Of a stretch of DNA of 64,000 bases, positions 58,837-64,000 are shown in pieces (position 1 is the stretch's first letter; each line of letters opens with the position of its first letter). Below the pieces are notes generated by a model. The model saw nothing but the letters and a program-made list of their open reading frames with translations, did not search any database and was not told the origin of the DNA. Location: NCBI GenBank assembly GCA_964017235.1, contig OZ024935.1:88255052-88319051 (forward strand), in the 5' to 3' direction. The translations under genes and the position numbers were made by a program. This DNA comes from Sabellastarte sp. h YS-2021. Its lineage: Eukaryota; Annelida; Polychaeta; Sabellida; Sabellidae.

Positions 58837-59806
58837 TGCTCTTGTCCATAACAACACTTAACTTTTGGTATTCATCACAAGGGAGAGGTCTTTTCTGCAG
58901 TTTTTCATTTATCAAAGAAATCTTACCTTCTAACCATGCTTGTAAATTTGTTTCAATAACTGGAAGGACATTATCTGATTCCTTTTCCTTAAAATACTTA
59001 CTGAATACTTTTTTATAGAACAATCTTACTTTTATTCGGATGCTTGTTCTCCGATTGACTTAATGATTTTGTTTTGACTTAATGATTTTGTTTGTCTCAT
59101 TACACTGTTTCATTTTTTCAAATTTTTCAGCTAAGTTTTTCTTAATATTATCTAATGCCAAATTTGTACTACCAGTAAGTTTTGAAATTTGTTAAACCTC
59201 TTCTTTTAACTGACTTTTTCCAACCCCATCAAAACTTCTGAAACATCCAAGCTTAATAAAAACACCAATATGCTTTGTTATATGGTTAACTTGGTGCATG
59301 GGCAGTGTCCTCTACTGCTGTGATCTTTGCTGGGGCTGGGGCTTTGACCTCTTCTCCTTGATGGGCTGGGGCTTTGACCTCTTCTCCTTGATGGGCTGGG
59401 GCAGTTGCCTCTTCTCCTTGATGGGCTGGGGCGGTGACCTCTTCTCCTTGATGGGCTTGGGCGATGACCTCTTCTCCTTGATGGCCTGGGGTGATGACCT
59501 CTTCTCCTTGATGGGCTGGGGCGGTGACTTCTTCTCCTTGATGGGCTGGGGTAGTGACCTCTTCTCCTTGATGGGCTGGGGTAGTGACCTCTTCTTGATG
59601 GGCTGGGGCTGTGACCTCTTTTCCTTGATGGGCTGGGGTAGTGACCTCGTCTCCTTGATGGGCTGGGGTAGTGACCTCTTCTCCTTGATGGGCTGGGGTA
59701 GTGACCTCTTCTCCTTGATGGGCTGGGGTAGTGACCTCTTCTCCTTCATGGGCAATTTTATGTAGAGCCCACATATACATAAGGGAATTGTAAAGGCTAT
59801 CTCCAC
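58837..59806 (-). pseudogene. Unrecognised broken coding frame with an internal minisatellite
   Basis: One minus-strand frame runs from 59806 to about 58837 with only three stops (one TAG near 59310, TAA near 59200 and 59060). The amino part is a decapeptide repeat IKEKRSLPQP from the 30-bp minisatellite. The carboxyl part reads HITKHIGVFIKLGCFRSF, then ISKLTGSTNLALDNIKKNLA and LFYKKVFSKYFKEKESDNVL followed by PVIETNLQAWLEGKISLINE. This latter half looks like a lysine-rich, coiled-coil-forming protein, but I do not recognise a family. A decayed gene is the simplest reading. Introns that skip the stops cannot be excluded. The other frame of the minisatellite (HQGEEVTTPA) is also open. Confidence 0.4.
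59330..59752. repeat. 30-bp minisatellite, 14 units
   Basis: Unit CTTCTCCTTGATGGGCTGGG plus GTAGTGACCT with scattered substitutions. One unit is 27 bp (near 59590), keeping the frame. Open in three frames because the length is divisible by three. Confidence 0.95.
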
Positions 59807-60963
59807 TTCAGTTCCACTGAAAGTCCAAGGAGAGTGATATAATTATAAAACTGGAGAGAAAAAATGGTACCTGCCTGTGTTTTAAGTGTGTACTTGGAAG
59901 TGTGCTTTTGTAATTGTGTACATGTGTGTGGCCTGAAACCATGTATAGAGTCCTTAAGAAAGTTTATTGATTGCTATATGACTTACCAGATAATTCACCG
60001 CCCTGCCTATAGGTGGCACAGTAATATCAAGGTCTAGAGAATTGAAGTTTTTCTGGTCTGACAAATGAGATTAGTTCACCGCCCTGTCTATGGTGGCGCC
60101 CTGTGTGTTGCAAAATGTCTTCTATTTATAGTTTGCTACCAGATACCAAACAAAGTGAAGGTTATATAAATAGACACCATCAACCTTGTCAAAAATAATA
60201 AGAACTAAATAGACACCATCAACCTTGCCAAAAAATAATAACAACTGGATCATACATGTAAAAAACATTAACGTTTTTTGCATAGTTAATGGATATATTT
60301 ACCAAAGTTTACTTCACTTGCAAAATTTCATTTATAAAATCAGTAAGTGCAGAAAAAGTGTCTATTTTACATGGCTGGTCATAAAGATAAATGGTCATAG
60401 AGATAAACGGTCTTCAGAAATAATTACACTAAAAACGGTTAAAGGGTTTAACAATAATATAACACATCCAAATGTCATGATAAGCATTGTTTACGTTTAT
60501 TTTGTTATTTAGTTTGTGCAATTTTGTTATTTACACTGTTTAAATTTGAAAGATTTGAAGACCTTTTATCTCTGTGACTGTTTATCTTTACGCAGTGGTT
60601 AAATCACAGGATATCCCGATATCTTATTCGCTAAATGTCAGGAAATAATTTCATTGGTTGATTTTTATTCGTAGTTTTCTATATTGTTAGAAAATCCGGG
60701 AAATCTGTGACCTCGTATCTTCTCACGAATATTAATGAGTTGATGCTACTGCCATAAATTCTCGAGTATAAGGTATTTGATCTTCACTGAAGCTTCCATT
60801 TTATAAACGGAACTTTGGGACTACCACCACCCGAACCTGTGGGGAGTGTAAGTGTTGGATGGTGTGCTTTTTCTGTTTTTTATGCAGACATGCAGCTTGT
60901 TAATTGTTTTTGGGAGATTCAAGTGGCCCTGAGAAGGGCCGGTTTTGGTGTGACTTGTGCGGG
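59807..60963. other. Unassigned spacer with small duplications
   Basis: A ~45-bp segment with AAATAGACACCATCAACCTT is tandemly duplicated at 60165-60240. CACCGCCCTGYCTATRGGTGG-type sequence occurs twice (59997, 60078). No gene is supported. Confidence 0.35.
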
Positions 60964-62236
60964 CTAATCTGCTGATTTAGGCTGACTCTGACTCTGCTGG
61001 CTGGACTGGCTGGGAGGTCTTGACTGTTCATGATGAGTGGAAGATGGCACTGGTGACGGTGCTGGTTGAAGTTGAGAGGGTGAAAATGGCTGTGGTGTGT
61101 CCATCTGCTGATACTGAAGCACACTGGGAATAGCTCTAAAGAGACTGGATAATCCAGAAGGAAAATGGACTTCATCTGGCCCTTCTTCTGTCTGAATTGA
61201 GTTGATTCTACATCAGTATCTGTGTCAGTTCGCGCTCTCTTTTCTCCCCTTTCCTGTCTCTCTTCCCTCCTCTCTCTTTCCATCCTCTCTCTGTTCCTCT
61301 CTTCCTGCTCTCTCCTCTCTCTCTCTCATCCCTCTCCTCTCTCACTGAGAAGCTTCACTGTCTCATTCCTGAAGGTTAAAAAGTCCCTTTCTTCCAGGTT
61401 TTCAATCTCAGAGTGGAGACAGTTGCAGAAAGACAAGTATAGGACTTGGAGTGGGGTTCTGACGTGCACCCAGAAATGTGGAAATCATTGACCTCATCTG
61501 CTGGAACTGATCTAAGATTAGATCTGCCAAAGTGGTGGTAGTCGCGACTGGATGCTGATTTCCATCTCAGATACTGTGTCTCTGGATGTATCCGGAACTG
61601 AAGCTGAGGCTTGCGGCTGCAGAAGGCCTCTGGGGTGACTTGAATGCAGAAGTTTTGGAAGCTCCGTTCCCTCAGATGTGACCTCATAGAAAACTGAAAC
61701 TGTCCATCAGCCAGGTCTGTTGTTCTGTGCTCTTCTCAGCTGCTTGTCCTGACTTTGTCTGATTGAGCTTGCCATATCTGGTACGTTGAGTCTCACACCA
61801 CTTCTTCACAGTCTTGATAGGCAAATTTCTGGTAGTTGCTAGCTGCTCCCAAAGATGGTCTTTCTTCTGCTTGTCTTTGAAGCTGTCGTTGGTCTTGTCA
61901 TGAAGTTCCTTGTGCTGTTTAACGAACTCCACGATGGCTTCTATGTCTGAATCATTCAGGAAAATGGACTTCATCTGGCCCTTCATCTGTCTGAATTGAG
62001 TTGATTCTACATCAGTATCTGTGTCAGTTCACACTCTCTTCCCTTCCCTTTCCTGGCTCTCTTCCCTCCTCTCTCTTTCCATCCTCTCTCTGTACCTATC
62101 TTCCTGCTCTCTCCTCTCTCTGTCAGCCCTCTCCTCTCTCCCTTCTCCTCTCTATATATTCAGCTGTATCTCCTAACTCAAACTGTTGTTGAGTGTCAGT
62201 TGGTACTTCAATCTTTCTCCTTCTGCCCATTGGCAT
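60964..62236 (-). pseudogene. MADF (Myb/SANT-like) domain protein, rearranged pseudogene
   Basis: The minus-strand start ATG at 62236 gives MGRRRKIEVPTDTQQQFELG, then an Arg/Glu-rich stretch with a frameshift, then SDIEAIVEFVKQHKELHDKT..KKDHLWEQLATTRNLP..VKKWCETQRTRYGKL, a MADF-type DNA-binding domain (about 61715-61955), and KSGQAAEKSTEQQTWLMDSF. After more shifts come SEIENLEERDFLTFRNETVK and a Pro/Gln/Ser-rich tail ending QPKSAD and TAG at 60964. Such proteins are common as transposon-encoded regulators in molluscs (Harbinger-type elements use Myb/SANT-like partners). A cassette of about 170-190 bp (TTCATCTGGCCCTTC... and the Glu/Arg-coding tract) is duplicated at 61160-61340 and 61960-62150. 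Frameshifts, stops and the duplicated cassette make it a pseudogene. Confidence 0.65.
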
Positions 62237-62466
62237 GCTGATCAATCAATCAATTGTAACAAAAACTTAAAAATAAAAGTGAAACCTCCCTACCAGTCTA
62301 GCCTAGCTCAAAACTTAAGCTAACTTTACAAAAAATAAAAACCTAAAGAAAAGCTGCACACCAGTTGTCTCTCGACAAGTCAAAGTCCAAATATACGCAG
62401 ACTGCCTACCGACTCAACTTTTTATACCCACAGATTTTGACGCCGACAGGCCGTAAGACGCAAAAG
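62237..62466. other. Unassigned spacer
   Basis: Short stretch between the MADF pseudogene and an H2 end. Nothing recognised. Confidence 0.3.
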
Positions 62467-63333
62467 TATTGCCAGGGAAACCATATCTGTACAGTCTAAA
62501 TAGCCGCTTAGTTTTACCTCCTGACCCCCATGTATGGGTCAAACTGGGGTCATAAAATAGCTTTTGCCTTTATTGTTGCCTTTATGCTTTCACAATGTAT
62601 TAAAACCTATTACAAAACCATGTGGACAATCTAAATAGCAATACATACTTGTACACATGATTATGTATGAAGTTATCAATACTCGTTACTGAAATGCTTT
62701 GTAGCATTTACACAAAATTTACTAAAGTTATCCTTAACACTTAAACAGTGTGAAATACATGTATATACATTCGAATATTACTACAAGCATATTTAGTAGG
62801 CTTGGCTTAATGTTTTAATTAGAATAGGACATTTCCTCAAAAACGCATATGCCAGTATTATTTATTAACATATAGATATAATGTATATTTAACATGAATA
62901 ATACAATACTAATACTAAATTATATGTACATGTCAGTTTAAATAAATGCATTAAAAGTTCTTGATGTAAAGTTCAGTTTGCTGTTACTTAGTTGATGCAA
63001 CTTTACAATTAGTGTGGGGGCAATGCAAAATACACAGCATGGGACAGACAAGTTTAATAATAAAAATTCAGATTTTGACTAAGGTCATATAACATGAACC
63101 ATAAACAGGGAAGTCGGAGGAGTTCATAACATTTTGTCATCCCTTCACACACAAACAAGCGCGATAAAACACAAATTTTTACACTACCCACTCTCTTCTT
63201 TTTCTTTGCTTTTACCTTTCGCTATACGGTGCAGCTTTGTGCATTCTTAGCTTTACAGCATGCTTATTAAAACCACAAAGCATTTTAAAGTTTCAGGGAC
63301 GCTTCGCTTTTGTTAGCAAAAGCATTCGTCTAG
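62467..63333 (+). mobile_element. H2 Helitron-like element, 3' end, truncated and with foreign insert
   Basis: On the plus strand it ends CAGGGACGCTTCGC, hairpin GCTTTTGTTAGCAAAAGC, ATTCGT, CTAG (63330-63333) and then a flanking T, matching the inverse of the element at 16779. Segments 62467-62730 and 63215-63333 align with the inverse of 17270-17010 and 16900-16779. The 62730-63210 stretch between them is unrelated. The 5' end with its hairpin is missing. Confidence 0.7.
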
Positions 63334-64000
63334 TTCCTTCAGAGTTAAGGTTTGTTTTTTATATTCGAAGTTCTCCTACAATTCTACATACTGTAACAGA
63401 ATTGAATTTACAGTTAGCCTTGCGGTCACTTTGGCTTAATTTTTCCCAGAAAAAAAGAACACTCAAAATTACCATAAGCTAACACTGACTGGCCTCACCA
63501 AATGAAGTGTTACACAGAACCATAGCCATATATAATTATATTTGTCGTGACAGAACCTCAAATCTGACATAATTTCCAATTGCCAAATGGAAGCTGTGTC
63601 AACAGAACTTCCAAATGGAATTTGTGTCAAGATATTTTGACAGAATTTGAAATTCTGTCAACAGAATTTCAAATTCTGTCAAAGTAGTTTAAAAGAACTT
63701 CCAACTGTAACAAGCAGCGTATACAGATGGTTGGCAGCTCACCAGGTTTTGACATTTCTCTTAGATGTGACTATCTGATCTACTGTAACTATATATATGG
63801 TATAAAACAGGTACTTCAACAAACATTGGTGTCATGGAGGAACTTGAAGTATTCAAATTAATATACCATTTTCTCTCATTTTGCCACCAACATATGCATC
63901 TACTCCATTCACCCACCACCACTTTCCAATGTTTGCTGAAGCTGAAAACTATTTCTGTACTTGCAATTCATGGGGTTTATAGAATATTAAGAATAAATGT
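63334..64000. other. Unassigned, with a palindromic repeat
   Basis: 63545-63690 contains nested inverted repeats built from CAGAATTTGAAATTCTGTCA and AACTTCCAAATGGAA, probably a small foldback MITE. The rest is unassigned. Confidence 0.4.

Noticed and set aside
59298-59765. Plus-strand 155-codon frame of LMGWGSDLFS repeats
   Set aside because: By-product of the 30-bp minisatellite. The minus strand has a better case because unique sequence continues in frame.
61222-61491. Plus-strand serine/leucine-rich frames at 61222-61491 and 62001-62192
   Set aside because: Antisense of the Arg/Glu-rich coding tract of the MADF pseudogene.

Overview
This is a repeat-dominated, AT-rich nuclear window from an animal. 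The evidence is GT-AG introns, an ankyrin-repeat gene with vertebrate-style Kozak context, hAT, pogo and MITE-type DNA transposons, LINE debris, a SINE, and Helitron-type elements that carry long satellite arrays. That last combination is well known from bivalve molluscs, so a bivalve is my best guess, but it is an inference. No bacterial genes, CRISPR arrays, rRNAs or tRNAs were recognised.

Host genes. The main gene lies on the minus strand. A large exon (36869-40118) encodes about 27 ankyrin repeats. Two small exons with matching phase-1 junctions, found by reading splice sites, lie far downstream (24860-24937 and 19847-19968, the last ending in a stop). The gene therefore spans at least 20 kb and its introns hold most of the middle of the window. 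A second, isolated minus-strand exon of an unknown gene sits at 1819-1966.

Mobile elements. Four members of one non-autonomous Helitron/Helentron-like family (here H1) lie at 1-480 (end only), 2837-11698, 27015-31664 and 43925-48290. They share a hairpin plus CTAG at one end, a GGGACGCTTAA hairpin at the other, and a core of 133-bp satellite flanked by ~168-bp units. A second family (H2) carries a 157-bp satellite (16779-19001, 43145-49182 and ends at 16701 and 63333). A third (H3, 6281-10923) is nested in H1 copy B and carries 146- and 155-bp satellites. Several insertions can be undone on paper using sister copies in the window.

Other transposons with readable target duplications are: a near-complete hAT element with an apparently intact two-exon transposase (31789-35406) whose intron holds a SINE; two hAT-type MITEs with 8-bp duplications; a pogo-like element with TA duplication that contains a second element with a 9-bp duplication (12330-15000); and three CCCAGATAGC-ended MITEs with 2-bp duplications, one of them checked against an empty site at 58.2 kb. 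There are also long-inverted-repeat elements at 53.7-55.9 kb and 52.3-53.2 kb.

Minisatellites. A very homogeneous 36-bp array (21234-22309, 29 units) and a 30-bp array (59330-59752) have units divisible by three, so they create long open frames on both strands that are probably not genes. The right end carries remnants of a MADF-domain transposon-type gene (60964-62236) and an unrecognised broken coding frame (58837-59806).
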